From assembly GCA_034414595.1 (NCBI GenBank), contig DAOULY010000018.1:1-64000 (forward strand): 64,000 nucleotides of DNA. Direction: 5' to 3'. The notes beneath the pieces are model-generated. The model had not been told where the DNA came from and made no database searches. It saw only the letters and a program-made list of their open reading frames with translations. Made by a program: the position numbers and the translations under genes. Positions within the stretch are counted from its first letter, which is position 1. The number at the start of each line of letters is the position of its first letter. The stretch comes from DAOULY01 sp034414595. GTDB lineage: Bacteria > Chloroflexota > Dehalococcoidia > SZUA-161 > JAUWZY01. Below, in pieces: positions 43,257 to 52,357 of this stretch.

Positions 43257-44906
43257 ATGGCAATTGATTATGGCATGACCGGAGTGATCTTGGATGAAGA
43301 GTTGGACTTGAAAAACTACCCCGTCTGGATTTGTGAAATAGTACACGGCTATCCAGCATGGACTCCTCTTTATGCCTTCATGTTCTGTGAGCTAACCCCC
43401 TATGGCATGCAGCACGCTGCCGAGGTGCTCTCATGCCCGGAGACCAAGGGTTGGGAATGGAAGCTCCACAACGGCTATGTCTATGTCGCAGTCATAGAGG
43501 CCAAACCGGAAGAGGTCCCGTCTCGGGAAGAGCTGTTCCGGGAGCGGATAGCGGCATTCCTTGAGGGCCCGGAGGCGAAATGGATCCTGGATCGGGAGCG
43601 AATCTGGGGACTTTATGGACACATCCAGGGAGTTGATATTGAGAACGTGAGCTCTTGCCAGCTTCGCGAGCTGTTCTGGGAAGCCTGGGACGTCTTCCGC
43701 AAGGTCCACGAGATACACTTCTACTGGATGTATGGGCTGTACCTCCTTGATCACCGGTTCGCCACCGCATGCCAAGAACTCACCGGAATCGGCCCTGACG
43801 ATCCTATGCACGCGAAGCTGAGAAGTGGCTTCGACAATACGCTATTCCAAACAAACAAGGAGATGTGGCTTCTAGGTAATAAAGCGAGGGAAATGGGGCT
43901 TGCTGACCTTTTCCTGAATACTGCCGATGGCGAGCAACTGATGGCCGAGCTTAAGGACAGCGAAGCCGGGAGAAAGTGGGTTGATGCATACTTGGAATTC
44001 CTCAAAGTTCGCGGCTGGAGATGCGTGCGTATGGTCGATTGGGGGACCCCATCGTGGATTGAGCAGCCAAGCTTGGGGCTGCCGGATATTAAAGGAATTA
44101 TAGCCAAAGAGACCTTCGCCCCAGATGTGGAGAGGCAACGTCTGGCTAAGGAAAGAGAGGAGGCGGAGAGGGAGCTTCTGGCGAAAGTCCCAGCAGAGCA
44201 AAAGGGGTGGTTGGGCAGGTTGCTGAAGGTGGCGCAGATGTCTGCTTCGTGGACTGAAGATCATACGCCTTTCTGCGAACTGGCGCAAAATGCGGTAACT
44301 CGCAAGGTTGTTTGGGAAGTCGGCAAGAGGTTCGCTGGTGCCGGAATTATTGACGAGCCATTTGATATCTTAATGCTACTGCCTTGGGAGATTAGAAAGG
44401 CGATCGTGCCCTTAGGAAGAGTCGACTACCGCCAGCTTGCACGGTGGCGCAAGGAAGAATGGCACAAAGCACTTGAGATCGAGCCATTACCCTTCCTCGG
44501 CCAGATAGAGAGACTCGGGGAAGTGGCAAACAAAGACCCCATAGTCCGAGTAGTAGGTGCACCCCCTTTGGTTCGCCCTGAGCTAAAGGCTGACTTCTAT
44601 GGGGCTGGCGGAGCCCCGGGGGTTGCCGAAGGTAATGCTCGAGTCATCATGAGTGAGAGCGAGCTTGCCCAGATTCAGCCGGGGGAAATTCTGGTGGCGC
44701 CATTCACAGCCGCCCCCTGGATAGCCGCATTTCATGTTGTCGGCGGCGTGGTTACCGATATGGGAGGGGGCATGGCCCACGCCGTGATCATGGGGCGAGA
44801 GTTCGGCATTCCTGTTGTCGCTGGCACCCTGGAGGGCACGAGGAAGATCAAGACGGGGCAAAGGATCAGAGTTGATGGCAACAACATGGCTGTCTATTTC
44901 CTGTAG
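43257..44906 (+). CDS. PEP-synthase-like subunit with phosphohistidine domain (phenylphosphate-synthase-like subunit 1)
   Basis: 549 residues. The helical N-terminal about 430 residues match the paralog at 30778-32421. The C-terminal swivelling domain has the phospho-His in MGGGMAHAVIMGREFGIPVVAGT. There is no ATP-grasp part and no PEP-binding TIM barrel. The ATP-binding part is the next gene (30 bp later). This split matches phenylphosphate synthase of anaerobic phenol degraders, where protein 1 carries the His and protein 2 the ATP site. The third (CBS) subunit is absent. GGAGGGAT precedes ATG 43257. The true substrate could be another phenolic or a sugar. Confidence 0.8.
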   Translation: MAIDYGMTGVILDEELDLKNYPVWICEIVHGYPAWTPLYAFMFCELTPYGMQHAAEVLSCPETKGWEWKLHNGYVYVAVIEAKPEEVPSREELFRERIAAFLEGPEAKWILDRERIWGLYGHIQGVDIENVSSCQLRELFWEAWDVFRKVHEIHFYWMYGLYLLDHRFATACQELTGIGPDDPMHAKLRSGFDNTLFQTNKEMWLLGNKAREMGLADLFLNTADGEQLMAELKDSEAGRKWVDAYLEFLKVRGWRCVRMVDWGTPSWIEQPSLGLPDIKGIIAKETFAPDVERQRLAKEREEAERELLAKVPAEQKGWLGRLLKVAQMSASWTEDHTPFCELAQNAVTRKVVWEVGKRFAGAGIIDEPFDILMLLPWEIRKAIVPLGRVDYRQLARWRKEEWHKALEIEPLPFLGQIERLGEVANKDPIVRVVGAPPLVRPELKADFYGAGGAPGVAEGNARVIMSESELAQIQPGEILVAPFTAAPWIAAFHVVGGVVTDMGGGMAHAVIMGREFGIPVVAGTLEGTRKIKTGQRIRVDGNNMAVYFL

Positions 44907-44935
44907 CGGAAAGCTAAGCAACAAAGAGGCTATCT

Positions 44936-45958
44936 GTGGCTGAGAAGTGGCTATTTTGGCTTGATGAGATCTGTCAGCAGGACAGCCAGTCGGTGGGAAG
45001 GAAATGCGCAAATCTGGGGGAATTACACCGGCTGGGGCTGCCAGCTCCTCCTGGATTCGCGTTATCGGTTGAGGCATATAGTACGTTTCTCGCCGAGACC
45101 GGTACCAGCCGAGAACTATGGCAATACTTGCGCAAATTTAATGCTGGTTCCCAGGATGCGGGGCAATATCAAGAAGCAGCCAAAGCGATGCAGCGCATCG
45201 TGGAATCAAAGGCGATGCCCAAGGATATGCAAGATGTCATCTCCACGAGCTATGATGCTCTGTGTCAGAGAACCGGCGTTGCCGATGTCGCAGTCGCCGT
45301 CCGCTCGGCTGGACCGGTAAGTCACCCCGGGCAATATGAGACTTACCTAAACGTAAAGGGGAAGTCTGATCTGGTACGTAAGGTGATAAAAGTGTGGTCC
45401 AGCACATTCAATGCCCGTTCTCTAATCTCGCGTGCTCGACACGCTCTTCCCTTGGAAACAGATCTTATTGGCGTCGCAGTGCTCAAGATGGTCAATGCTC
45501 GCTGTGCTGGCGTCTGCTTTACCGCTGATCCAAATACTGGTGACAGGTCAAAGATAACAATCGAAGCTAACTGGGGATTAGGTGAAAGCGTTGTCGCGGG
45601 GATGATAGTGCCCGACAGGTGGACATTGGACAAGGAAAGCTTGGAGCCACTGGAAAGGAAGCTGGGGGAAAAGAGGGTACAGGTGGCCTTTTCCGAAAGC
45701 GGAGTCGATGAGAAGAGAGTCCCTCCCGATAGAATGGGCATCTTCTGTTTAAGCGACGAAGAGGCGAGGAGGATAGGAGAGTTAGCCAAAATCCTGGAAA
45801 CGCACTTCACGGTGCCTCAGGACTTGGAGTGGGCCATTGATACCCACTTGCCCTTTCCTGAAAACGTCTTCCTGTTGCAGACTCGTCCCGAGGTTATAAA
45901 AATGACAAAGAGTGCTACTGACCGCATACTGGACGACATTTTGAAAGGGGGTAGTTAG
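44936..45958 (+). CDS. PEP-synthase ATP-grasp (PPDK_N) subunit, phenylphosphate-synthase-like subunit 2
   Basis: 340 residues from GTG 44936. It is the N-terminal nucleotide-binding half of PEP synthase as a separate protein: VGRKCANLGELHRLGLPAPPGF near the start, VAVRSAGPVSHPGQYETYL, GVCFTADPNTGD with EANWGLGESVVAGMIVPD, and DLEWAID before LLQTRPEVIK at the end. It would transfer phosphate from ATP to the His of the subunit encoded 30 bp upstream. Its size agrees with the 40-kDa subunit 2 of phenylphosphate synthase. The MBL-fold gene starts 7 bp later. Confidence 0.85.
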   Translation: MAEKWLFWLDEICQQDSQSVGRKCANLGELHRLGLPAPPGFALSVEAYSTFLAETGTSRELWQYLRKFNAGSQDAGQYQEAAKAMQRIVESKAMPKDMQDVISTSYDALCQRTGVADVAVAVRSAGPVSHPGQYETYLNVKGKSDLVRKVIKVWSSTFNARSLISRARHALPLETDLIGVAVLKMVNARCAGVCFTADPNTGDRSKITIEANWGLGESVVAGMIVPDRWTLDKESLEPLERKLGEKRVQVAFSESGVDEKRVPPDRMGIFCLSDEEARRIGELAKILETHFTVPQDLEWAIDTHLPFPENVFLLQTRPEVIKMTKSATDRILDDILKGGS

Positions 45959-45964
45959 GAACTC

Positions 45965-46705
45965 ATGGTAAGAACCTATGTTATTCATCCTATTCCGTTG
46001 CTGAAGGCGGATTTTGCCAAGCCTAAGATGACATACCTGATGAACTTCGGGCAGACGCTACAAATCGGTCTCTATGTCTGGTATCTGGAAGGTGGTGAGA
46101 AGAATATCATCGTGGATGCAGGCATAACATCAGAGAGGCTTGCCACGCGTGGATATAAGGTTGAGCCTATACAAACTCTGGCTGAAGGTCTGAGCAAGGT
46201 AGGGCTCACGGTTGGTGATATAGATGTCATCATTGCAACCCATCTCCACCACGATCATTATGCTCTTGCCCATGAGTTCCCCAATGCCGAAGTAATTGTG
46301 CAAAGGGCGGAACTCGAATTCGCTCGCAACCCACACCCAATGGTCGCCGGAACATGGCCCGCAGACTATCGCGATTTGCTCGCGGGGCTTCGCTTTAGGG
46401 AGGTTGATGGAGACACGAGGATAGATGATGGGATAGAGCTTCTGCTGACGCCAGGCCACAGCGCGGGAAGCCAGTCTGTAGCTGTAAACACCAGCCAGGG
46501 CACAGCTATCATTGCCGGCTTCTGTTGTATCCGAGAAAACTTTGAACCTACACCGGAGATCAGGGGCAGGATGCCTGTAATCACACCGGGTATCCATATG
46601 GACGCATTGCTGGCTTATGAGAGTGTGGCAAGGGTGAAAGAGCTTGCTGACATAATAGTGCCGATCCATGAAGCTGATCTTGTGGACAAAGAGACAATAC
46701 CTTAG
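45965..46705 (+). CDS. Metallo-beta-lactamase fold hydrolase (lactonase-like)
   Basis: 246 residues. The metal motif is THLHHDHYAL (HxHxDH), with further ligands in LTPGHSAGSQ and a C-terminal IVPIHEADLV. The N-terminal region NFGQTLQIGLYVWYLEGGEKNIIVDAG is like that of N-acyl-homoserine lactonase and related hydrolases. Actual substrates range from lactones to thioesters. It lies 7 bp after the ATP-grasp subunit, so the three genes 43257-46705 form an operon. A hydrolase for the ester or lactone of the phosphorylated substrate is one guess. Confidence 0.88.
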   Translation: MVRTYVIHPIPLLKADFAKPKMTYLMNFGQTLQIGLYVWYLEGGEKNIIVDAGITSERLATRGYKVEPIQTLAEGLSKVGLTVGDIDVIIATHLHHDHYALAHEFPNAEVIVQRAELEFARNPHPMVAGTWPADYRDLLAGLRFREVDGDTRIDDGIELLLTPGHSAGSQSVAVNTSQGTAIIAGFCCIRENFEPTPEIRGRMPVITPGIHMDALLAYESVARVKELADIIVPIHEADLVDKETIP

Positions 46706-46828
46706 CTCGAACTCAGGAGCGCCAAGACGCATTTGGCGGCCTCCAGATTTGCGGGGAAGGTGGAGCAAGCACACCGAACCCATCGGCTTGCAGTTCAGGG
46801 GTGTGAAGCGAGGTAAATGGGCAACATC

Positions 46829-46857
46829 TTGACAAGACTCTGGTTAAGTTGTATATA
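46829..46857 (+). promoter_or_regulatory. Sigma70-type promoter of a short transcription unit
   Basis: TTGACA (46829-46834), 17 bp spacer, TATATA (46852-46857). No open frame of note follows. The unit ends in a strong terminator at 46973-47008. Confidence 0.8.
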
Positions 46858-46863
46858 GAGGTA

Positions 46864-47010
46864 AATATAGGGGATAAGGCTAATCAGCCTGACCGACGGC
46901 AGGGGAAATGTAAGCGACAGATATTGCACGGTTGAATAATCGGTGAGGAGGTGTGTAGTTGGTGTATATATGGGCGGAGAAGCAGAAAGCTTCTCTGCCT
47001 TTTGTTTTCA
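46864..47010 (+). ncRNA. Candidate small RNA or riboswitch-like leader upstream of catalase
   Basis: About 147 nt bounded by a consensus promoter and an intrinsic terminator. No coding frame is plausible. It contains local stems (AAGGCTAATCAGCCT; CACGGTTGAATAATCGGTG). It does not match any riboswitch consensus I know. The catalase ATG/GTG is about 200 nt downstream, so this may be a stand-alone sRNA or a leader that attenuates catalase. Confidence 0.5.
46973..47008 (+). terminator. Intrinsic terminator
   Basis: GGCGGAGAAGC-AGAAA-GCTTCTCTGCC followed by TTTTGTTTT. Strong stem with one mismatch and a good T-run. Confidence 0.9.
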
Positions 47011-47213
47011 GGACAGAAGGCAAGGATTAGAGTCGCCTCATTGCGGGCTGAAATGGAAAATCCCTGCTTGGCTGCCGACAATGGTAGGGAAAGTGTAAAC
47101 TAAAGGCAAGTTGACGCTTAAACAGGGCTGGGTATTATAGTCAGATATAGCTGCAGTAGTTGATATGGGAAAATCCCGACAGAAACCATCATTAACACAA
47201 TAGGGAGGGAACT

Positions 47214-48689
47214 GTGAAACAGAAGCGCCTTACAACTAATCAGGGGGTTCCGGTTAGTGACAACCAGAATTCAGTGACCGTGGGTGAGCGTGGGCCTGTT
47301 TTGCTGCAAGATGTGCATCTCATTGAGAAGCTGGCGCACTTCGACCGCGAGCGAATCCCGGAGCGCGTAGTTCACGCCAAGGGTGCCGGAGCCCACGGCT
47401 ACTTCCAGGTATATAAGAGTATGGAGAAGTATACCTGTGCCAACTTCCTTCAGAATCCGGCAAAGCGGACACCCGTCTTCGTCCGTTTCTCTACGGTGGT
47501 TGGCGCACGAGGGTCAGCAGATACAGTCCGTGACCCCAGGGGCTTTGCCGTTAAGTTCTATACCGAAGAGGGGAACTACGATCTGGTGGGGAACAACCTG
47601 CCCGTATTTTTCATCCGCGACGCTATCAAGTTTCCAGATATGGTCCATGCTTTCAAGCCTGCTCCTGATACAAACATCCCAACTGCCTCCAGCGCAAACA
47701 GTCGTTTTTGGGACTTTATCTCTTTGACCCTGGAGTCCACCCACATGATCATCTGGCTCTTCTCCGACCGGGGCACGGTCAAGAGCTACCGGAAAATGGA
47801 AGGGTTTGGCGTCAACACCTACAAGTGGGTGAACAAGCGAGGCAAGGAAGTCTATGTTAAATATCACTGGAAACCAGTGGCGGGATTAGAGACAATCGAC
47901 CGCCACGAGGCTACTCGCCTTGCGGGGGAAGACCCTGACATTGCCACCCGCGATCTATATGATACCATCGCCTCCGGCAGGACAGTGGAGTATGAGTTGA
48001 ACGTTCAGACCATAAACGTCGCCGATGAGTTCAAGCAGAGCTTCGATCCTCTTGATGTCACCAAGACTTGGCCCGAGGATAAGTTCCCGCTGATGCCTGT
48101 GGGCAAGATGGTGCTGAATCGTAATCCAGAGAACTACTTTGCTGAGGTGGAGCAGGCCGCTTTCTGCCCTGCCTCTATCGTCCCCGGCATTGAGCTCTCC
48201 GCAGACAAACTCCTGCAAGGCAGGGTCTTCGCCTACGCGGATACCCAAAGGCATCGGCTGGGGCCTAACTACTTGCAGCTCCCTATCAATCGGCCTCAAG
48301 TGCCGGTCAACACCAACCAGCGTGATGGGTTCATGCAGTATGCCCCCTATGGTGGCGGAACGGTTAATTATGAGCCCAACACCTTGGCGGGCGGGGCACC
48401 CCGTGAGGCTCCTGCCTACCCGACGAGCCAGCCCCATATCGAAGGTGATATAGTGCGCCGAAAAATAAGCCTGACTAACGATTTCGAGCAGGCGGGCGCG
48501 CTCTACCGCTCATTCAGCAAAGTGGACCAGGATCACCTGATTGATAATATCGTTGACTCTTTGGGTAAGGCGGATAAGCCCATTCAGCAACGCATGGTTG
48601 AGAATCTTACCAAGGCTGACCCCAAACTTGGCAAGAGCGTAGCAACGGGGCTGAAACTCCATCCTGCATCCAAGAGAAGGAGGAAGTAG
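47214..48689 (+). CDS. katA: Monofunctional haem catalase
   Basis: 491 residues from GTG 47214 (AGGGAGGGAACT upstream). The catalytic His is in VVHAKGAGAHGYF after FDRERIPERV, the Asn in GNNLPVFFIRD, and the proximal Tyr in RVFAYADTQRHRLG. The size is that of clade 3 small-subunit catalases. It decomposes H2O2 to water and O2. The roughly 200 bp after the terminator at 47008 contains its own leader. The following 278 bp (48690-48967) hold nothing I recognise. Confidence 0.95.
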   Translation: MKQKRLTTNQGVPVSDNQNSVTVGERGPVLLQDVHLIEKLAHFDRERIPERVVHAKGAGAHGYFQVYKSMEKYTCANFLQNPAKRTPVFVRFSTVVGARGSADTVRDPRGFAVKFYTEEGNYDLVGNNLPVFFIRDAIKFPDMVHAFKPAPDTNIPTASSANSRFWDFISLTLESTHMIIWLFSDRGTVKSYRKMEGFGVNTYKWVNKRGKEVYVKYHWKPVAGLETIDRHEATRLAGEDPDIATRDLYDTIASGRTVEYELNVQTINVADEFKQSFDPLDVTKTWPEDKFPLMPVGKMVLNRNPENYFAEVEQAAFCPASIVPGIELSADKLLQGRVFAYADTQRHRLGPNYLQLPINRPQVPVNTNQRDGFMQYAPYGGGTVNYEPNTLAGGAPREAPAYPTSQPHIEGDIVRRKISLTNDFEQAGALYRSFSKVDQDHLIDNIVDSLGKADKPIQQRMVENLTKADPKLGKSVATGLKLHPASKRRRK

Positions 48690-48967
48690 CAACCTGTTGT
48701 GCCTGGTAATCCAGGCGAGTTAACATAAAGATAACGGGGGTCAGGGTAGAGATTTTTGGGAATTAGGAGTTCTGACGAGACTAATGGCTAAGGTTGTGGT
48801 TTTAGAGCGACTAAGTCTGCGAAGTGCCACAGCATCGGGCTGGCTGTTGTAACTATGGTTGGGTCTGTTGGAGGCCTTGACAGAAGCGAGCAAGGGGTAT
48901 TAACACAGCCACGGCAATTGAGGTAGGGAATATAGGCTCCTACTGGTTCTGATAGCAATCTCGCCGG

Positions 48968-49231
48968 TCACGGCTTCACGTCCCAGTCCCAGTGGCCCAG
49001 AGTAAACACCCGGAGATGACCTGATTCCGCGTCGATGGCAAATCTTGCGTCTCTGACTTCGAGTTCCGTCGCTACCTTGTAGGTCACGTTCCCTTTCCAC
49101 GCATCGCCTATGTAGTCTAAGGCACAAAACGTGACATCATACTCAGCTACCTTGCCAAGCCTGTCCTCATAGCGATCATTCTTCAAGGCATCGTCGACTA
49201 TTGCCAGGACCTGAGATAATTTGACGGTCAT
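48968..49231 (-). CDS. Small hypothetical protein
   Basis: 87 residues from ATG 49231 (GGAGGTAGGGGAA upstream). It has a helical N-terminus (LSQVLAIVDDALKNDRYEDRL) and a beta-rich C-terminus ending RVFTLGHWDWDVKP. No motif I recognise. A longer frame to 49312 lacks a ribosome site. It is downstream of the DUF5343-like gene on the same strand and may be cotranscribed. Confidence 0.6.
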   Translation of the reverse strand: MTVKLSQVLAIVDDALKNDRYEDRLGKVAEYDVTFCALDYIGDAWKGNVTYKVATELEVRDARFAIDAESGHLRVFTLGHWDWDVKP

Positions 49232-49321
49232 TTCCCCTACCTCCGATAACTGGACAAAGTATATCCTTGATTGGCAGGAATTGTCAATAGACTGGCACAA
49301 TGACGAAAGCAAGGATCGAGA

Positions 49322-50047
49322 TTAGCTAATAGCTGGCCTGTTATTTCCATCCCCCTCTTCAGCGGGCTTTCTTCTCATAAGTTGATCAAAAGCATCAAAC
49401 CATCGAACCTTTACCTCATCAGGCCAACTTGGGTCGAAGCTGGGGAATTTACTCAAAAGCATTTCCTCCCAAGTTATCCTGCCTGGAAATCCTGCAGGTA
49501 CTTCCGGAACTGTAATGCCTTTTCCCTTCTGCAAAGACGATCTTGCGGCAGGCCTCTTGGGCTTACTTGTTGTCCTTGTAGCTCTTGTCTTTTTAAATAT
49601 AAAAAGCGAAAGAGGAATGTCGGCATCGGTGGCCGCTGCTAGAAAGAATGCAATACACTTCCGCCCGACATCGCCTTCTGCTCCTTGTTGCTGGAATTTC
49701 TCGCCCAGCTCGGCCGGGGTTGCTCGCTCCAAATCCAAGTTCTCAAACAGGAATGCATATCTATCTTTTATGAGCCCTTTAAGAATCTCCTGGAACCCTC
49801 TGCCCTCGGATTGAACTATTCTCACCAGCTTCTCAGTTGGCCTATTACCTGCGTCGATGAGTCCAAGAAATCGCAGGGCGGTCATAAGCTGGATGCCGGT
49901 GCTGCCTGACATCTTAGTTCCCCAGTAGCTTCTATCAACACGAGACGGGATTCCTTCCCTGAGGTCGTTCAGGAAATTACGAAACGTTCGATATGAAACA
50001 TAAGGTGGCAGGCGCCTATCAGCATTCTCTGCAACCATTCCAATCAC
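49322..50047 (-). CDS. DUF5343-like protein
   Basis: 241 residues. The N-terminal part (about 13-135) includes LPPYVSYRTFRNFLNDL and MTALRFLGLID, a winged-helix-like unit of the DUF5343 type. A Lys/Arg/Ser-rich linker (about 155-180) leads to a C-terminal segment with FPSFDPSWPDEVKVRWFDAFDQLM. The family function is unknown; it often sits in accessory or defence-rich regions, but no such genes are near here. Its promoter is at 50071-50099. Confidence 0.7.
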   Translation of the reverse strand: MIGMVAENADRRLPPYVSYRTFRNFLNDLREGIPSRVDRSYWGTKMSGSTGIQLMTALRFLGLIDAGNRPTEKLVRIVQSEGRGFQEILKGLIKDRYAFLFENLDLERATPAELGEKFQQQGAEGDVGRKCIAFFLAAATDADIPLSLFIFKKTRATRTTSKPKRPAARSSLQKGKGITVPEVPAGFPGRITWEEMLLSKFPSFDPSWPDEVKVRWFDAFDQLMRRKPAEEGDGNNRPAIS

Positions 50048-50070
50048 CCTGTGCCAAATTCCACATTATC

Positions 50071-50099
50071 TTAATACCATACCAATTAATATTTGTCAA
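50071..50099 (-). promoter_or_regulatory. Promoter of the DUF5343-like gene
   Basis: Minus strand TTGACA (50094-50099), 17 bp spacer, TATTAA (50071-50076), about 20 bp ahead of the ATG. Confidence 0.7.
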
Positions 50100-50185
50100 T
50101 ACCGTATTGGATAATGCTGGACAGAATTTTACTATGAGCTGTGGAACTTATTATAATTGGTAAAGAAAGCTACGAAGAGGATAGT

Positions 50186-50500
50186 ATGAACAGAGGCGAA
50201 TTAGTTCTGGCAAAATCCTGTACTGGCAAGCCTTTGGCAAGGCGTATTTGGAAGGAGCGTGAAAACGGGGTATTGATCTGCCGAGATGAAAGCTACATGG
50301 CATGGAAGTCGGCGGGAGTAGAGCCGCGTGTGGGAGAGTTGCGAGTAGATGCAATTTTTATGTATGAACAGGAGCTCCTCTTGAAATTGGAAAGCGCATA
50401 TCAACAACAAGCAGATTCTCGTTTGCAAGCTCTTTGGCAGCAGGCAAAGCCATATTATGAATCAAATATTTACCAAGGATCGGCTCTAGGGGCCGATTAA
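50186..50500 (+). CDS. Small hypothetical protein
   Basis: 104 residues from ATG 50186 (AAGAGGATAGT upstream). It begins MNRGELVLAKSCTGKPLARRIW and has a helical C-terminus (LLLKLESAYQQQ). It has no motif I recognise. Base composition and a plausible ribosome site favour a real gene. It is transcribed opposite to its neighbours. Confidence 0.5.
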   Translation: MNRGELVLAKSCTGKPLARRIWKERENGVLICRDESYMAWKSAGVEPRVGELRVDAIFMYEQELLLKLESAYQQQADSRLQALWQQAKPYYESNIYQGSALGAD

Positions 50501-50735
50501 ACTTCACCTGCTGAGGGCAATCAACACTTTTGGTCCATCTTTCCACAGACCATCTGCCCGGGGAAGCCTTTGCCTAACATAACATTAGCGGATTGTTCTT
50601 CGCCAACCACCGAACAATCCGCAAGGCACAGTCGGACCTCGCAGGTAGGATGCTCTCATATAGTCTCTCCGAGGGCGGTCAGTAAAAGAACGACCAAGCT
50701 GAGAACAAGCAGAGAAGAGGTGGATCAAATTCAAA

Positions 50736-51908
50736 TTATCTGGATACCACTGTGCGAGCATTTGCAATTGGAAGCTTGACTGTAAACGTGGTGCCTTTGC
50801 CCACCTGGCTTTCCACTTGAATAACACCGCTCTGCCTTTCCACCAACCTCTTGACTATTGCCAGCCCGAGGCCTACTCCCTTGGCCTTGGTAGTGAACAG
50901 AGGTTCAAAGACTTTGTCCAAGTTCTCGTCTGGAATCCCTGCCCCGGTATCAGCCACCCTGACTTCGATGAAATTCTCCTTCTGGTCGGTGCTCAAAGAC
51001 AACGTGCCTCCATCAGGCATGGCCTGGATGGCGTTGGCAATCAAGTTGGGGAAAATCTGCTCCAACTGACTCGCATCTGCCATCACCGAAGTGAGATCTG
51101 GCGCCAAGCTGGTGGAAATCTCTACGTTCTGAGGTGGTACAGTAGCCTGCACAACTTTGTGCACTATCTGGTTAATGTCCACTTCCTTAACTTCGATCTT
51201 GCCCAGCCGTGAAGAGTCTAAAAGGTCAGAGATGATCTTGTCGCAAACGTCGACCTGCTCCTCTATCATGTCCAGGTACTTTGCCACTTTTTCATCAACA
51301 GCTTCTTCCATTATCATCTTAAGTAAATATGCTGAATTCCTGATGGTTGTCAGCGGTGACCGCAGATCGTGGCCCACCCCTCCAGCAAGCTCTCCCATGG
51401 CCGCCAACTTCTCGGTCCGGATTAGCTTTTCATAGGCAGCCTTTAGTTCCTGGGTTCTCTCATCTACCATCCTCTCCAGGTTCTCTGAATACTCTTTGAG
51501 TTGTTCCTGAGCCCGTTTGCGCTCTATGGCGTAGCGCATAGCACGCACCAACAGGTTGCCCTCAATGTGCCCTTTGACCAGATAATCCTGCGCTCCCCGC
51601 CGTACTGCCTCAAGTCCAGCCTCTTCGTCGTCGAGACCAGTCAAGACGATAATCGGCACTTGGGGCGCTTGACCGTATACTTTGGCGAATGTTTCAAGGC
51701 CCTGACTATCTAGCAGCTCGAGATCGGTCAGGATTAGAGCGATGTCCCCCTCGGCCAGACACTCGAGTGCGGCAGAGAGCCGCTCTGTACAGTGTAGATC
51801 AAATTGAGTACCCTTGACTTCAGCAATCATCTCTCGGATCAGGCGAGCATCTCCCGGATTGTCTTCAACTAACAGGACTTTCATAAGTGTTTCGTTCATG
51901 ACATTCAC
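50736..51908 (-). CDS. Hybrid receiver-histidine kinase
   Basis: 390 residues from GTG 51908. A receiver domain (about 9-130, LLVEDNPGDARLI, acceptor Asp in ALILTDLELLDSQGL, Lys in DYLVKGHI) is followed by a coiled coil, a HisKA-type domain with acceptor in GVGHDLRSPLTTIRNS, and HATPase (NLIANAIQAM, DTGAGIP, GVGLGLAIVKR). It is the last of the three-gene operon 50736-54559 and overlaps the receiver gene by 4 bp (GTGA). Its receiver may accept phosphate from the large kinase or its partner. Confidence 0.92.
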   Translation of the reverse strand: MNVMNETLMKVLLVEDNPGDARLIREMIAEVKGTQFDLHCTERLSAALECLAEGDIALILTDLELLDSQGLETFAKVYGQAPQVPIIVLTGLDDEEAGLEAVRRGAQDYLVKGHIEGNLLVRAMRYAIERKRAQEQLKEYSENLERMVDERTQELKAAYEKLIRTEKLAAMGELAGGVGHDLRSPLTTIRNSAYLLKMIMEEAVDEKVAKYLDMIEEQVDVCDKIISDLLDSSRLGKIEVKEVDINQIVHKVVQATVPPQNVEISTSLAPDLTSVMADASQLEQIFPNLIANAIQAMPDGGTLSLSTDQKENFIEVRVADTGAGIPDENLDKVFEPLFTTKAKGVGLGLAIVKRLVERQSGVIQVESQVGKGTTFTVKLPIANARTVVSR

Positions 51909-52351
51909 TCCAGTGGTAGTTTCACTATGCTTAACCAGAAGTCCTCAATGGATTTCACGACCTTGATGAATTGGTCGAAACCAACCGGTTTGGTTATATA
52001 GCAGTTGGCATGGAGAGAATAGGTCTTCAGTATGTCTTCTTCGGCATCAGATACGGTCAAAATCACCACGGGGATACGTTTCAAGCGTTCATCGGCCTTG
52101 ATCTCCGCGAGCACTTCGCGGCCACTCTTTTTTGGCAAGTTCAAATCGAGCAGTATGAGGTCTGGACGGGGCGCGTCGCCATACTTGCCTTCCTGACGCA
52201 GAAAGGCCATGGCCTCCATCCCATCTCCAACTACACTTAGACGGTTCCCCAACTTGGCCTCTTTGAAAGCTTCCAACGTCAGGCGCACATCGCCGGGGCT
52301 GTCTTCCACCAACAAGACCTCAATTGGCCTTCCGCTCTTTTGACTAGTCAT
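51905..52351 (-). CDS. Response regulator, Rcp1-like single receiver
   Basis: 148 residues. The acidic residues are in LLVEDSPGDVRL, acceptor Asp in DLILLDLNLPKKSGRE, Lys in NCYITKPVGF. The LNLPKKSGREVL text is that of Rcp1-type regulators that partner phytochrome-like or PAS kinases. It has no output domain. It lies 6 bp after the membrane kinase and is coupled to the hybrid kinase. Confidence 0.92.
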   Translation of the reverse strand: MTSQKSGRPIEVLLVEDSPGDVRLTLEAFKEAKLGNRLSVVGDGMEAMAFLRQEGKYGDAPRPDLILLDLNLPKKSGREVLAEIKADERLKRIPVVILTVSDAEEDILKTYSLHANCYITKPVGFDQFIKVVKSIEDFWLSIVKLPLE

Positions 52352-52357
52352 GGCTAT

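Noticed and set aside
49322..50047. Defence island around the DUF5343-like gene
   Set aside because: The neighbours are a small unknown gene, catalase and two-component genes. No nuclease, restriction or toxin partner is present.
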